Assembly (NCBI RefSeq): GCF_001746915.1
Contig: NZ_MJGC01000053.1
Span: forward strand, 1-64,000
Origin: Desertifilum tharense IPPAS B-1220
Lineage (GTDB): Bacteria; Cyanobacteriota; Cyanobacteriia; Cyanobacteriales; Desertifilaceae
DNA: 64,000 nt
Direction of reading: 5' to 3'
The notes under the pieces were generated by a model, which saw only the letters and a list, made by a program, of their open reading frames with translations, did no database searches and was not told where the DNA came from. A program made the translations under genes and the position numbers. This document shows, piece after piece, positions 7,977-17,184 of the stretch; the stretch's first letter is position 1; every line of letters starts with the position of its first letter.

Positions 7977-9023
7977 ATGAGGATGAATCTCACCGGGCAA
8001 AACTGCAACGATTTATGGGAAGAAAGCCAACAAAACGGCAGCCTGGTTAGTTACAACGATAGCTCGACCATCGGATGGCAAGGTTATGTTCCCCATCTAG
8101 GCAAGGTGCAAGAGTGGATTGTTTCCCTAAAAGAGGGTTTGAAACTGCGGTTTTATGAGTATGTCCCCCAGAGCAATCTCCAGTTGAGCGAACATTATGG
8201 CGAGGGCAACTGGTCAACCCTCAGTTTTTTCATTGTCGGGGATGTGAGTACAACGATCAAAGGCGTCATCGATCGGGTAGACGAACGATCGGGGCGTACC
8301 TACTTAAGCTCTTCTCCCGATACCCTAGAGATTGAAGATTGGCCCGCAGGGGAACAACTAACCCGACTTCAGGTTGCATTCGCCCCATCCTATTTTCTCA
8401 ACAACTTCACCCAAGAGCAGATCGCATCGCTCCCCCTTGAAGTTCGCCAAGCCATAGAAGGCAAAATCGAGCCTTACTATTACCCAGGCAGCATCACGCC
8501 TGCCATGCGAACCGCGATCCACCAAATTCTGCATTGTCCCTACCACGGTGCCATGAAGCAACTCTATTTAGAAGGGAAAGCGTTGGAATTAATGACCCTT
8601 CAGTTTGGTCAGTTTGAGCGATCGCTTTCTCATCGACGCGAGGGCGTTTCTCTCAAAACCGACGACATCGATCGCATTCATCAAGCCAAAGATATCTTAA
8701 TTCAGAATATCGCCAATCCCCCATCGCTCCTAGAATTGGCGCGTCAAGTTGCAGTGAATGATTGCAAACTCAAGCAAGGGTTTCGTCAAGTGTTTGGTAC
8801 CACCGTTTTTGGCTATCTGCTGGACTATCGCCTGGAACAAGCACGACACTTGTTAGAAAGCAGCAATCTCAGCGTAGCAGAGGTGGCGCGACAAATTGGA
8901 TTAAGCGATCGCAGTTACTTTGCAGCCACCTTCCGCAAAAAGTTCGGCCTCAACCCCAGCGAATACGCGCGACAACATCGAGTCACCTTAGCCGCGTTCT
9001 CTAACATAACGTGCTGTAGCTAA
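7977..9023 (+). CDS. AraC-family transcriptional regulator 1 (PchR-like)
   Basis: 348 residues. The N-terminal ligand-sensing half (about 1-230) has the weak similarity pattern of PchR-type regulators. The C-terminal AraC double helix-turn-helix covers about 240-338 (PPSLLELARQVAVNDCKLKQGFRQVFGTTVFGYLLDYRLEQARHLL, then VAEVARQIGLSDRSYFAATFRKKFGLNPSEYA). PchR-type proteins activate siderophore uptake genes when bound to their ferric siderophore. It is a close paralog of the AraC gene at 13403. It lies upstream of receptor 1, whose promoter carries the paired 21-bp-spaced operator described below, the probable target of one of the two regulators. Confidence 0.92.
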   Translation: MRMNLTGQNCNDLWEESQQNGSLVSYNDSSTIGWQGYVPHLGKVQEWIVSLKEGLKLRFYEYVPQSNLQLSEHYGEGNWSTLSFFIVGDVSTTIKGVIDRVDERSGRTYLSSSPDTLEIEDWPAGEQLTRLQVAFAPSYFLNNFTQEQIASLPLEVRQAIEGKIEPYYYPGSITPAMRTAIHQILHCPYHGAMKQLYLEGKALELMTLQFGQFERSLSHRREGVSLKTDDIDRIHQAKDILIQNIANPPSLLELARQVAVNDCKLKQGFRQVFGTTVFGYLLDYRLEQARHLLESSNLSVAEVARQIGLSDRSYFAATFRKKFGLNPSEYARQHRVTLAAFSNITCCS

Positions 9024-9039
9024 CAGGCATACAAAGCAG

Positions 9040-9222
9040 AGTTTCCCTCTTCCTCCTCCCCCACCTCCCCATCCCCCCATCTCCCACCCTCTTCTCACTC
9101 GGAACACCGCTGCTTGGTGTGCAAGCTACGGAACTCGGTACTTTGCACTCCTTTCTCCCCACCCTCTTCTCACTCGGAACTCGGAACTCGGTACTTTGCA
9201 CTTGTTTCTCCCCACCCTCTTT
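9040..9222. repeat. Composite low-complexity intergenic repeat
   Basis: Runs of CTCCTCCCCCACCTCCCC and CATCCCCCCATCTCCC are followed by reiterated CTCGGAACT, GGTACTTTGCACTC and TTCTCACTCGGAA units. It is the same composite family as at 48968-49290 and 62582-62961, here on the opposite strand. No gene is supported in it. Confidence 0.75.
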
Positions 9223-9253
9223 ATCCGCATAGCCGTCTAAAAACTCCAGCTAG
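9223..9253 (+). promoter_or_regulatory. Paired direct-repeat operator before receptor 1
   Basis: Two direct copies of a 10-bp box, ATCCGCATAG (9223-9232) and CTCCAGCTAG (9244-9253), are spaced exactly 21 bp. The second is preceded by an A tract. The second box ends 30 bp before TTTCCCGGTATATTCTT, the same distance as at 14395-14404 before receptor 2. Two boxes on one face of the helix upstream of a promoter are the usual layout for AraC-type activators. Confidence 0.65.
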
Positions 9254-9282
9254 CCATCAAACTCCAACTTTAGCGAGGGAAC

Positions 9283-9314
9283 TTTCCCGGTATATTCTTA
9301 GGAACTGTTCTCAA
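9283..9314 (+). promoter_or_regulatory. Core promoter and Fur-like palindrome of receptor 1
   Basis: TTTCCCGGTATATTCTT (9283-9299) contains a -10-like TATATT (9291-9296) and differs by one base from 14434-14450. Starting two bases after the -10, TTAGGAACTGTTCTCAA (9298-9314) matches the symmetric Fur-type sequence TTGAGAATTATTCTCAA at 13 of 17 positions by eye. Iron repression over the start of transcription is inferred. Confidence 0.5.
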
Positions 9315-9384
9315 TTAAACAATTGCTGGCTCTGGGGATGGAGATTGCCCCAAGCAAAGCGTGGTGTCTGGAGTGGCAATAAAG

Positions 9385-11904
9385 ATGGATTACGTTCTTC
9401 CTTCGGTACAACTCGGTCTAGTCATGGTGCTATCTAGCACGCTCAATATGGGGTGGGCGCAAGCAGTAGAGAGCGAGGAAGTTGCAGAAATTCCGCCTCT
9501 GACACTCGATACCTACACCGCAAACCAACCCGCAACCACCGTGCAAGAATGGGTGGCACAACTAGAGGCTATTGCAGTCCCCGTTACAGGCGTCAGACTG
9601 AACCAAAGCGACTCTGGCTTAGAAATTATCTTAGAGACCGCAGAAGGTCAAACCTTATCTATCGATAGTCGCCAATTTCGCACAGAAGGCGATCGCCTCA
9701 TTGCGGATATTCCCAATGCAACCTTAGCGCAAGCATTCAACGCCGATAACCCAACAGCAGAAATTGCCAATATTCGCGTTGTGCAAATAGGGGCCAACAC
9801 CCTTCAAGTCAGCGTCACCGGATCTAACGCCCTACCCACAGAACCCATTATTTTAAGGGCAAACGAGTTTGCTTACCGTCTCAATCCTCCTACAGATCGA
9901 CCGGGAGAGGAAATTGAAATTGTAGTCACAACCGCCCAAGAAGGCTATCGCGTACCCAACGCCACCAGCGTCACGCGCACCCCTACCCCGATCCGCGATA
10001 TTCCACAGTCGATTCAAGTTGTGCCTCAAGAAGTATTGCAAGATCAAAGAGCAACCAATCTGCGGGAAGCGCTCCGCAACGTCAGCGGCGTTACTTCCGG
10101 GGGGCCTGCATTTGGCACCTACGACCAACTAATTTTACGCGGTTTTCTGGGCAGCAATACGGGCAACTATCGCCGCAACGGGGTAGAATTTCCTAACTTT
10201 GTCGGATTTTCCTTAAATCCAAATACCGAGCGCGTTGAGGTGCTAAAAGGACCAGCTTCCGTACTGTTTGGCGATTTAGCCCCCGGTGGCGTGGTGAACC
10301 TGGTAACAAAACAACCGCTATCGGTGCCTTTTGCCGAAATTGAGGCGAATGTGGGTAGCTTTGGCTATTATCGCGGGGCGGTCGATCTATCCGGCCCATT
10401 AAATCCCGAACGTACCGTTCTGTATCGCTTAAACGTCGCTTACGAGGATGCCAATAGTTTCCGCGACTTTATCAACAATCGTACCTTTTTCATTGCCCCG
10501 GTGATTAGCTGGCAAATTACCGATCGCACGCGCTGGGCTGTTGAGTTAGAGTACAACCGAGACGATCGGATTACCGACGTGGGCTTATCAATTCCTGGCG
10601 TTCCGTTTTCCCGCATTCGCCAATTTCCCATTCGTCGCCTGTTAAATGAACCGGGGGATGAGTTTGAGTCTCGCTACCTCTCGATTTTGTCCACGCTGGA
10701 GCATAACTTTAGCCAGAACTGGCAAATCCGCAATGTGTTTAACTTTGTGGATGCGAGTCGTAATTTTGTCCAGTATACAAACCCCGATGCTTTACGAGAG
10801 GATGGACGCACCTTAGAGCGATCGCAAAGCGCCACCGAGCAGGATATTACCTACTACTTAGGTCAAATCGACGTAACGGGCAGGTTTGCTACAGGACCAG
10901 TGCGCCATGAAGTTGTCTTTGGTACCGACTATCTGTATCGCAAGTTTCCCTCAGTCAACTTCAACGGACAAGAGGAAGTCTTGTTAGATATCCTCGATCC
11001 CGATTATGGTAACGATACCGATACCTTCACCCTTGGCAGTTCCTTCACCAACCCGGAACGCCGCTTTGGGGTCTTCGTGCAAGATACCATTTCCTTTAGC
11101 GATCGCTTCAAGCTGCTCTTGGGGGGACGCTATAATAACGCCCTGCTGCAACAAACCAACCGCCTCACTGATACCTTAATTCGCGATCAAACAGTGGAAA
11201 ACTTTAGCCCCCGCCTGGGTATCGTCTATCAGCCTGCGGATTGGGTTTCATTGTACGCCAGCTACAGCCGTTCTTTTGAGATTAACTCCGGTACCGATGC
11301 GGCGGGAAATCCCTTCGATCCCACCTTTGGCACCCAGTATGAAATTGGAGCCAAAACCGAATTTTTCAATGGGGCTTTGGGCGCAACCCTCTCCCTGTTT
11401 AAGATTAAACGCGATAACGTCCTCACCCCCGATCCGACCGATACCCGCTTCAGCGTGCAAACGGGCGAACAGGAAAGCCAGGGAATTGAGTTAGATATCA
11501 GCGGGCGCATTACCCCCAACTGGAGTATTGTTGCCTCCTACAGTTACCTAGATGCCAAAATTACCCGCGATAACCGTTTTCCCGAAGGAAATCGCCTGCC
11601 TTCAGCGGCTCCCCATCGCTTTAGCTTGTGGACGAAATATGATTTTGATGGCAGTTTGCAGGGTTTAAGCTTAGGCGGCGGGATCTTTTATGTCGGCGAA
11701 CGGTGGGAAAGCTTAAACAATGTCTATCAGCTACCGAGTTACACCACCGTCGATCTATTTGCGGCTTACCGTTTCAACCCGAATCTGACGGCGCAGGTTA
11801 ACTTTAAAAATGCCTTCGATCGACGATACTACGAGGGGACCTTTGGGGCGGTTCATCCGGGTACCCCTCGCAGTATTACGGCAAGTGTTGTCTACCAGTT
11901 TTAG
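9385..11904 (+). CDS. AMIN-domain TonB-dependent siderophore receptor 1
   Basis: 839 residues from ATG 9385, chosen because GGAG at 9370-9373 precedes it and the signal peptide begins here; GTG 9361 is the alternative. The signal peptide (about 1-27) is followed by an AMIN domain (about 50-160, beginning TTVQEWVAQLEAI), a cyanobacterial feature thought to bind peptidoglycan. A TonB box, EIEIVVTTAQE, lies near 176-184. Then come a plug domain (IPQSIQVVPQEVLQDQRATNLREALRNVSGV) and a 22-strand barrel ending in the outer-membrane signal VVYQF. The plug and barrel resemble ferric-siderophore receptors of the FhuA/FpvA type. It is a paralog of the gene at 14493. The next gene starts 3 bp after its stop. 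Confidence 0.93.
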   Translation: MDYVLPSVQLGLVMVLSSTLNMGWAQAVESEEVAEIPPLTLDTYTANQPATTVQEWVAQLEAIAVPVTGVRLNQSDSGLEIILETAEGQTLSIDSRQFRTEGDRLIADIPNATLAQAFNADNPTAEIANIRVVQIGANTLQVSVTGSNALPTEPIILRANEFAYRLNPPTDRPGEEIEIVVTTAQEGYRVPNATSVTRTPTPIRDIPQSIQVVPQEVLQDQRATNLREALRNVSGVTSGGPAFGTYDQLILRGFLGSNTGNYRRNGVEFPNFVGFSLNPNTERVEVLKGPASVLFGDLAPGGVVNLVTKQPLSVPFAEIEANVGSFGYYRGAVDLSGPLNPERTVLYRLNVAYEDANSFRDFINNRTFFIAPVISWQITDRTRWAVELEYNRDDRITDVGLSIPGVPFSRIRQFPIRRLLNEPGDEFESRYLSILSTLEHNFSQNWQIRNVFNFVDASRNFVQYTNPDALREDGRTLERSQSATEQDITYYLGQIDVTGRFATGPVRHEVVFGTDYLYRKFPSVNFNGQEEVLLDILDPDYGNDTDTFTLGSSFTNPERRFGVFVQDTISFSDRFKLLLGGRYNNALLQQTNRLTDTLIRDQTVENFSPRLGIVYQPADWVSLYASYSRSFEINSGTDAAGNPFDPTFGTQYEIGAKTEFFNGALGATLSLFKIKRDNVLTPDPTDTRFSVQTGEQESQGIELDISGRITPNWSIVASYSYLDAKITRDNRFPEGNRLPSAAPHRFSLWTKYDFDGSLQGLSLGGGIFYVGERWESLNNVYQLPSYTTVDLFAAYRFNPNLTAQVNFKNAFDRRYYEGTFGAVHPGTPRSITASVVYQF

Positions 11905-11907
11905 AAT

Positions 11908-12855
11908 ATGCGGCGCTGGATTAAGTTTTGCCTGTGTCTCGTTTGCACCCTTCTGGTTATTTCTGCCTGTCAGCGTCCGGCGGTGCAGGAAACGGCCTTA
12001 CCCCCCAATTCTTGCCAGATGGTGCAGCATGTTATGGGTGAAACTTGCGTTCCGCTGAACCCTCAGCGGATCGTCACCCTGGATGGATTTGGACTGGATG
12101 CGCTGCTCGCCTTGGGGGTTCAGCCGGTGGGGGCAGCCAATCCCTTTTCATCCTATCTTGACGATCGCCTGGTGGATATCCCGTTGTTAGGCCGGCCGCA
12201 AGAGCCTTCCCTGGAAAGGATTGTCATGCTCAAGCCGGATTTGATTCTGGCGTTCTCCTGGTATCACCAACCCCTGTACGATCGCTTATCGCAAATTGCG
12301 CCGACGGTGGTTCATGACTTTAATCATGGGCGAGAGGTGCGAGAAATTGTGCAGTTCATCGGTCAGACTATTGGTCAACCGGAAAAGGCGGCTCAGGTTC
12401 TAGCAGACTACGATCGGCGCTTGGCTGGGTTGAAAGCAAACATGACGAGTCCCCCAACGGTTTCTTTAATTCGGATTCATCAACAGGGGGTGGGGTTGAT
12501 GCAGCGGGGTTCTTTTCCCGGTTACATTCTAGAAGAAGCCGGACTTTCTCGCCCTGCTAATCAACAACATATTGACATTCATCAGGAAAATGGGGTCTGG
12601 CGGCATATTCAAATTAATATCAGTAAAGAGCAGATTGCTGAGGTTGATGCTGACGTATTATTTGTATTTAACGATGTCGATCCTGCTTCTGAGCAGCGCT
12701 TACAACAGATGAAAACCGATCCGCTTTGGTCGCGCTTGGATGTCGTTCAGCGCGATCGCGTCTACGAAGTGCCCGCCTACTGGGGCTGCTGCGGACTAAT
12801 CGCGGCGAATCGGGTGGTTGACGATCTTTGGAAATATGTTGTGGAGCAACCCTAA
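11908..12855 (+). CDS. FecB-type siderophore-binding lipoprotein 1
   Basis: 315 residues. A lipoprotein signal with lipobox VISAC places the acylated Cys at 21. The body is a class III periplasmic binding protein (FecB/FhuD/BtuF type), with typical phrases PQRIVTLDGFGLDALLALGVQPVG, LERIVMLKPDLILAF and DVLFVFNDVD. It should pass ferric siderophore from receptor 1 to an inner-membrane ABC transporter. It begins 3 bp after the receptor stop, so the two are an operon. No FecC/FecD permease gene follows; the downstream gene is instead a small Cys-rich protein. It is paralogous to the gene at 17185. Confidence 0.92.
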   Translation: MRRWIKFCLCLVCTLLVISACQRPAVQETALPPNSCQMVQHVMGETCVPLNPQRIVTLDGFGLDALLALGVQPVGAANPFSSYLDDRLVDIPLLGRPQEPSLERIVMLKPDLILAFSWYHQPLYDRLSQIAPTVVHDFNHGREVREIVQFIGQTIGQPEKAAQVLADYDRRLAGLKANMTSPPTVSLIRIHQQGVGLMQRGSFPGYILEEAGLSRPANQQHIDIHQENGVWRHIQINISKEQIAEVDADVLFVFNDVDPASEQRLQQMKTDPLWSRLDVVQRDRVYEVPAYWGCCGLIAANRVVDDLWKYVVEQP

Positions 12856-12860
12856 AAACA

Positions 12861-13262
12861 ATGGCAAAACACGTTATGTCAGTGTGCAAATATTGCAATG
12901 CCGTTCACTCTAAAGAGGTGGATTACGAACAGTCTGAAGGGGCAATTCTTTATCAAGAATTGGCTAAATTACATCAAGATTGGGCGCATAAAAATGATTT
13001 AGAAATTCGGTCAGTTGGATGTTTATGGACTTGCGATCGCCCTTGTTCGGTTTCCTTTTCGGCAACGGATAAAGCCACCTATGTTTTAACAAAGGTTCCC
13101 TCCTCGCAAGCGGCGGCATTGCTGGAATTTGGGGAACTCTACCTGAAGAGCAAAGCGGGGGATATTCCCTGGAAACACATCCCCGAAACCTTGCAAGTCG
13201 TCGATAAGGCTAAGGTTCCACCGCTATCTGAACCGCACCCAGAACCCGCTTCTCAAGATTAG
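12861..13262 (+). CDS. DUF1636 family Cys-rich metal-binding protein
   Basis: 133 residues from ATG 12861, 5 bp after the preceding stop. Five cysteines stand in a ferredoxin-like layout: Cys9 and Cys12 (CKYC), then Cys54, Cys58 and Cys62 (GCLWTCDRPC). This matches DUF1636, annotated as a predicted metal-binding or thioredoxin-like [2Fe-2S] ferredoxin type. The family often sits near cobalamin or siderophore genes. Being co-transcribed with a receptor and binding protein, it could supply electrons for reductive iron release from the siderophore, or bind released metal. That role is inference; the biochemical function is not established. Confidence 0.82.
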   Translation: MAKHVMSVCKYCNAVHSKEVDYEQSEGAILYQELAKLHQDWAHKNDLEIRSVGCLWTCDRPCSVSFSATDKATYVLTKVPSSQAAALLEFGELYLKSKAGDIPWKHIPETLQVVDKAKVPPLSEPHPEPASQD

Positions 13263-13402
13263 TGGAGTACCCATTTTCCACTGAATGACGCGCATCGCCT
13301 CAACCGTTCCTTGACTCCCCTCAATACCCGTTTTCTTGCATCTATTCGGCAGACGCGGTATGAATAATCAAGAATCTTTTTCAATAGGAGGTGAAGGGCG
13401 GC

Positions 13403-14383
13403 ATGGCGATCGCGCTTTCTCAGGAGGAATATTGGTCTTTGTTTGCGGAGGAAGAAACCATCGATTTAGCAGCCGGGGAAACGGTTCAGCCTTATCCAGA
13501 AGAGTTGGGGTGTGGTTCGGTGCGCGAGATTCGCCTGCGGGATGGACTGCAACTGGCGATCGCCAACTACCACCTACACGAACCCCTCACCCTCCATTGT
13601 CCAGAGCGCGAACACCCCCTAGAATACAGCTTTTTTCTCTCCGGCGGCATCAGAGATCGTTCCTTTATCGCGACGGCAGGACAATACTCGCTATATGGTA
13701 GCGGTTTAGCTCCGGTGGAGCAGTGCGAATGGTCGGCTTCTGAACGCCTTGTTGCAGTCAACGTGCATATCGATCCGGCACTATTCCTCACATTCTGGAA
13801 CCCTGCCTCCACTAGACTTCAGCCAGAATTGCAGCACCTTTTTCAACCCGACTCGCAGCCGTATTATGTTCGCAGCGGAACCACTACCGCCGAAATGCAG
13901 ATGACCATTCAGCAGATTCTCCAATGTCCCCTGCAAGGGATCGCCAAACGCATTTATCTAGAAAGCAAGGTGTGGGAACTGATGGCACTGTTGATCGACC
14001 AAGAACTTCAACAAACCCAGAATTCTCCCGTTATCCCAGCTTTAAAGCCGGATGATGTCGATCGCATTTACTATGCTAAAGAAATTCTGTTGCAGCGTTT
14101 CGATCGACCCCCCTCCCTGTTGGAATTAGCGCGACAAGTGGGATTGAATGACTGCACGCTGAAACGGGGATTTCGCCAAGTCTTTGGTAAAACAGTCTTT
14201 GGCTATCTTCACGAGTATCGCCTAGAGTATGCGCGACAGTTGCTTGAAGAACGGCGATTGAATGTATCGGAAGTTGCACAAAAAATTGGATTTGTCAATC
14301 GTAGTTATTTCGCCGCCGCCTTTCGTAAAAAGTTTGGCCTCACCCCCAAAGAATACCAAGTTCGTTACAAAAATTCCGCCTAG
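13403..14383 (+). CDS. AraC-family transcriptional regulator 2 (PchR-like)
   Basis: 326 residues from ATG 13403, placed by AGGAGG at 13387-13392; an in-frame GTG at 13391 overlaps that site. The C-terminal AraC DNA-binding domain (about 225-322) reads PPSLLELARQVGLNDCTLKRGFRQVFGKTVFGYL... and KIGFVNRSYFAAAFRKKFGLTPKEY, nearly the same as regulator 1. The N-terminal sensor half is more diverged, suggesting a different siderophore ligand. Its last codons and TAG stop (14381-14383) form part of the first operator box before receptor 2, so the regulator gene end and the probable target promoter overlap. Confidence 0.92.
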   Translation: MAIALSQEEYWSLFAEEETIDLAAGETVQPYPEELGCGSVREIRLRDGLQLAIANYHLHEPLTLHCPEREHPLEYSFFLSGGIRDRSFIATAGQYSLYGSGLAPVEQCEWSASERLVAVNVHIDPALFLTFWNPASTRLQPELQHLFQPDSQPYYVRSGTTTAEMQMTIQQILQCPLQGIAKRIYLESKVWELMALLIDQELQQTQNSPVIPALKPDDVDRIYYAKEILLQRFDRPPSLLELARQVGLNDCTLKRGFRQVFGKTVFGYLHEYRLEYARQLLEERRLNVSEVAQKIGFVNRSYFAAAFRKKFGLTPKEYQVRYKNSA

Positions 14384-14404
14384 CGTTCAAAAAATTCCGC
14401 CTAG
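14374..14404 (+). promoter_or_regulatory. Paired direct-repeat operator before receptor 2
   Basis: Two identical boxes TTCCGCCTAG at 14374-14383 and 14395-14404, each preceded by five or six A residues, are spaced exactly 21 bp. The first includes the TAG stop codon of the AraC gene. It is the clearest of the three copies of this operator and defines its consensus as A4-6 YTCCGCCTAG. Confidence 0.7.
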
Positions 14405-14433
14405 GAGTCAACAAGAGCGTCTATTCCCTCCCG

Positions 14434-14465
14434 TTTCCCGGTATCTTCTTGAGAGTTATTCCTAG
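14434..14465 (+). promoter_or_regulatory. Core promoter and Fur-like palindrome of receptor 2
   Basis: TTTCCCGGTATCTTCTT (14434-14450) holds a -10-like TATCTT (14442-14447), 38 bp after the second operator box, as at receptor 1. TTGAGAGTTATTCCTAG (14449-14465) matches TTGAGAATTATTCTCAA at 13 of 17 positions and starts two bases after the -10, again as at receptor 1. Conserved spacing supports a functional promoter unit. Confidence 0.5.
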
Positions 14466-14492
14466 TTAAAGCTCTCGATTGGTGTGGGGAAG

Positions 14493-17075
14493 ATGAGAAC
14501 AATCAAGTTACGGCACTATAGCTGGATAGTCATTCTAGCCAGTAGTTTAGTTAGCCTACCAGGGTGGGCGGAAGAAACCCTATCCTCGGATGCGGCTGAT
14601 GCTCCAGAACTTGGGGAAACGGAAACCGTAATTTCCCCACCCCAGAAAAGTCAGGAAATATACCTTGCTGACCTGAAACAAGAGCATTCCCCAGCAACCA
14701 CCGTGCAAGAGTGGATCGCTCAAATTGAAGCGGCGATCGCCCCCATCACCGCCATTAACCTCAACCGCATGGATACTGGGGTAGAAATCGTCCTGCAAAC
14801 CGCCGAGGGTAGACCCTTAGCCGTCGATTCCAACCAGTTTCGCACCGAAGGCAACGCTTTAGTTGCCGATATTCCCAATGCCAGACTGGCCTTACCCAAC
14901 GCTCAAGAATTCAGCGTTGATAACCCAACAGACGATATTACCAGCGTCCGCGTTACCCAGCTAGATAGCAGCAATATTCGGATTCGCGTCACCGGAAATA
15001 ATACCTTACCCAGATCGGCCGTTATCCTCAGAACCGGAGGCTTAACCTATAGCCTCAACCCGCAAGCCGATCGACCCGATATTGAAATTCTCGTTACAGG
15101 CGATCGCGAAGACGGCTACAACCCATTCAGCGCCAGTACCGCCACAGGCACCAACACCCCCTTACGGGATGTTCCCCTCTCGATTCAAGTCGTTCCCCAA
15201 CAAGTTTTAGAAGACCGCCAAGTTAGAGAACTCGAAACCGCCTTAGAAACCGTCGGCGGCGTTTCTCCAGCAGGTGGACGGGGAACCAGTGTCGCGGGGC
15301 CCGGTATCCTGATTCGAGGATTTTTGACCCCTAACAGTATTTTGCGTGGGGGAATTAACATCACCTCCCTATCGCCCTTAAGTACCACCGATATCGAACG
15401 CGTGGAAGTGCTGAAAGGGCCAGCTTCCGTTCTCTTTGGACAAGGGGAACCGGGTGGGGTGATTAATCTTGTCCCCAAACGACCGCTACGAGACCCCTTG
15501 TACTCCTTTTCAGCCACTGCGGGTAACTTTAACACCTACCAAGGGGCAATCGATTTCTCTGGGCCGTTAAATGCAGACCGTAGCCTGCGCTATCGCCTCA
15601 ACGTTTCCTACGATAACTACGGCAGTTTTCGCAATTTCGTCAACGGCGAACGCTTGCTGGTGTCGCCCATCCTCACCTGGGATATTACCCCCAATACTTC
15701 TATCGACTTTTACGGTCAATATACTAGGGACCGCGAAACCATTGATGAAGGGATAGTCGCCATTGGCAGACGGCCGGCTAATGTGCCGCGCGATCGCTTT
15801 TTAGGAGAACCCTTTGCTGAGTTTGAGCAAGACCAGTTTAACCTCGGCTACCGTCTCAACCATCGCATTAACGCCAACGTTTCGTTGCGGCACGCCCTGC
15901 AATATACCCAATATACGCCGAAGCGATATGGACCCCTTTTCGATTCCATTGATGAAGAAACGGGCGAACTGGCACGCTATGAATACTATGCCGGGGGAAC
16001 CTATCGCCGCTTTTTCACCAATGCTGAAGTCGTCGGGGAGTTTAACACAGGCTATGTCAGACATCAGATTTTGTTTGGCACCGAATACCGCCGCGATTCA
16101 GAAAATCCACTCTTTCAGTTCAGCAACGAGTATCCATCAATTGATATCTTTAACCCGGTTTATACCCGACGGCGCTTTCCCATTGAGCCAGAATTTTTCC
16201 GAGACGATCGGATCAATACCATTGGGGTCTATCTGCAAGATCAAATGGAGATCTTCCCTAACTTTAAGGTGCTAGCCGGAATTCGTTACGATCATATCCA
16301 TCAATTTCGGACAACGCGAGATGTCGGCGAACCGAGAAATGAATTTGTCCTCAGAAACGATCGCTTTACCCCTCGACTGGGCGCAGTCTATCAACCGATT
16401 CCCCCCGTCTCCCTGTATGCGTCTTATAGCACCTCATTTAGACCCGCATTTGGGGCTACTCGCAACCGAGATGGTTCAACCTTTGAACCGGAAACGGGTC
16501 GGCAATTGGAAGTGGGGGTTAAAGCCGATTTGTTAGAGCGCCTCAGTTTAACCCTAGCAGCCTTTGATATTCGCAAACAAAATGTGAGGACTCCCGATCC
16601 AAACAATCCCGGTTTTTCCTTACAGACGGGGGAAGTTGCCAGTCGGGGGATTGAATTGAGTTTAGGCGGTCAAATTTTACCGGGATGGAATATCACAGCC
16701 GCCTATACCTATCTGGATGCTTTTGTCAGCCAAGATAATCGACCGATTGTAGGCAATCGACTGACCAGCGTACCAGAGAATCAATTTAGCCTGTGGACAA
16801 CCTATGAGGTTCAACAGGGCAATCTGCAAGGGTTAGGTTTTGGTTTGGGGACTTTCTTTGTGGGCGATCGCCAAGGAGATTTAGAAAATACCTTTATCTT
16901 ACCGAGCTATTTTCGGACGGATGCGGCCTTATTCTACCGTCGCAATAATTGGCGGGCGCAGTTGAATTTTCAAAACCTATTCAATACGGAGTATTTCACT
17001 TCAGCCAGTTATCGGTTGAATGTGACTCCCGGCGCACCTTTCACCGTTTTGGGGACAGTTTCCGTTGATTTTTAA
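14493..17075 (+). CDS. AMIN-domain TonB-dependent siderophore receptor 2
   Basis: 860 residues from ATG 14493; GTG 14484 is possible since GTGGGGA lies very close to the ATG. A signal peptide (RTIKLRHYSWIVILASSLVS...GWA) leads to an AMIN domain at about 68-180 (TTVQEWIAQIEAAIAPITAINLN). A TonB box IEILVTG follows near 197-203, then a plug (PLSIQVVPQQVLEDRQVRELETALETVGGV) and a beta-barrel ending TVSVDF. It parallels receptor 1 throughout, but the barrel loops differ, pointing to a different ferric siderophore. It lies between AraC regulator 2 and FecB lipoprotein 2, forming a second complete uptake module. Confidence 0.93.
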   Translation: MRTIKLRHYSWIVILASSLVSLPGWAEETLSSDAADAPELGETETVISPPQKSQEIYLADLKQEHSPATTVQEWIAQIEAAIAPITAINLNRMDTGVEIVLQTAEGRPLAVDSNQFRTEGNALVADIPNARLALPNAQEFSVDNPTDDITSVRVTQLDSSNIRIRVTGNNTLPRSAVILRTGGLTYSLNPQADRPDIEILVTGDREDGYNPFSASTATGTNTPLRDVPLSIQVVPQQVLEDRQVRELETALETVGGVSPAGGRGTSVAGPGILIRGFLTPNSILRGGINITSLSPLSTTDIERVEVLKGPASVLFGQGEPGGVINLVPKRPLRDPLYSFSATAGNFNTYQGAIDFSGPLNADRSLRYRLNVSYDNYGSFRNFVNGERLLVSPILTWDITPNTSIDFYGQYTRDRETIDEGIVAIGRRPANVPRDRFLGEPFAEFEQDQFNLGYRLNHRINANVSLRHALQYTQYTPKRYGPLFDSIDEETGELARYEYYAGGTYRRFFTNAEVVGEFNTGYVRHQILFGTEYRRDSENPLFQFSNEYPSIDIFNPVYTRRRFPIEPEFFRDDRINTIGVYLQDQMEIFPNFKVLAGIRYDHIHQFRTTRDVGEPRNEFVLRNDRFTPRLGAVYQPIPPVSLYASYSTSFRPAFGATRNRDGSTFEPETGRQLEVGVKADLLERLSLTLAAFDIRKQNVRTPDPNNPGFSLQTGEVASRGIELSLGGQILPGWNITAAYTYLDAFVSQDNRPIVGNRLTSVPENQFSLWTTYEVQQGNLQGLGFGLGTFFVGDRQGDLENTFILPSYFRTDAALFYRRNNWRAQLNFQNLFNTEYFTSASYRLNVTPGAPFTVLGTVSVDF

Positions 17076-17081
17076 AGTTGC

Positions 17082-17160
17082 GCGTGGCGTAGGTTGGGTA
17101 GAACGAAAGTGAAACCCAACCCTTATAGGATGTTGGGTTACTCGCGTAAGCTAACCGACG
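17082..17160. repeat. Dispersed GTTGGGTT palindromic repeat
   Basis: GTAGGTTGGGT, GAACGAAAGTGAAACCCAAC and a second TGTTGGGTTACTCG block fill most of the gap between receptor 2 and lipoprotein 2. They belong to the same family as the copies at 21917, 29671, 30921 and 51016. Confidence 0.65.
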
Positions 17161-17184
17161 GGAGATTGAGTTGGAGGAATTTTG

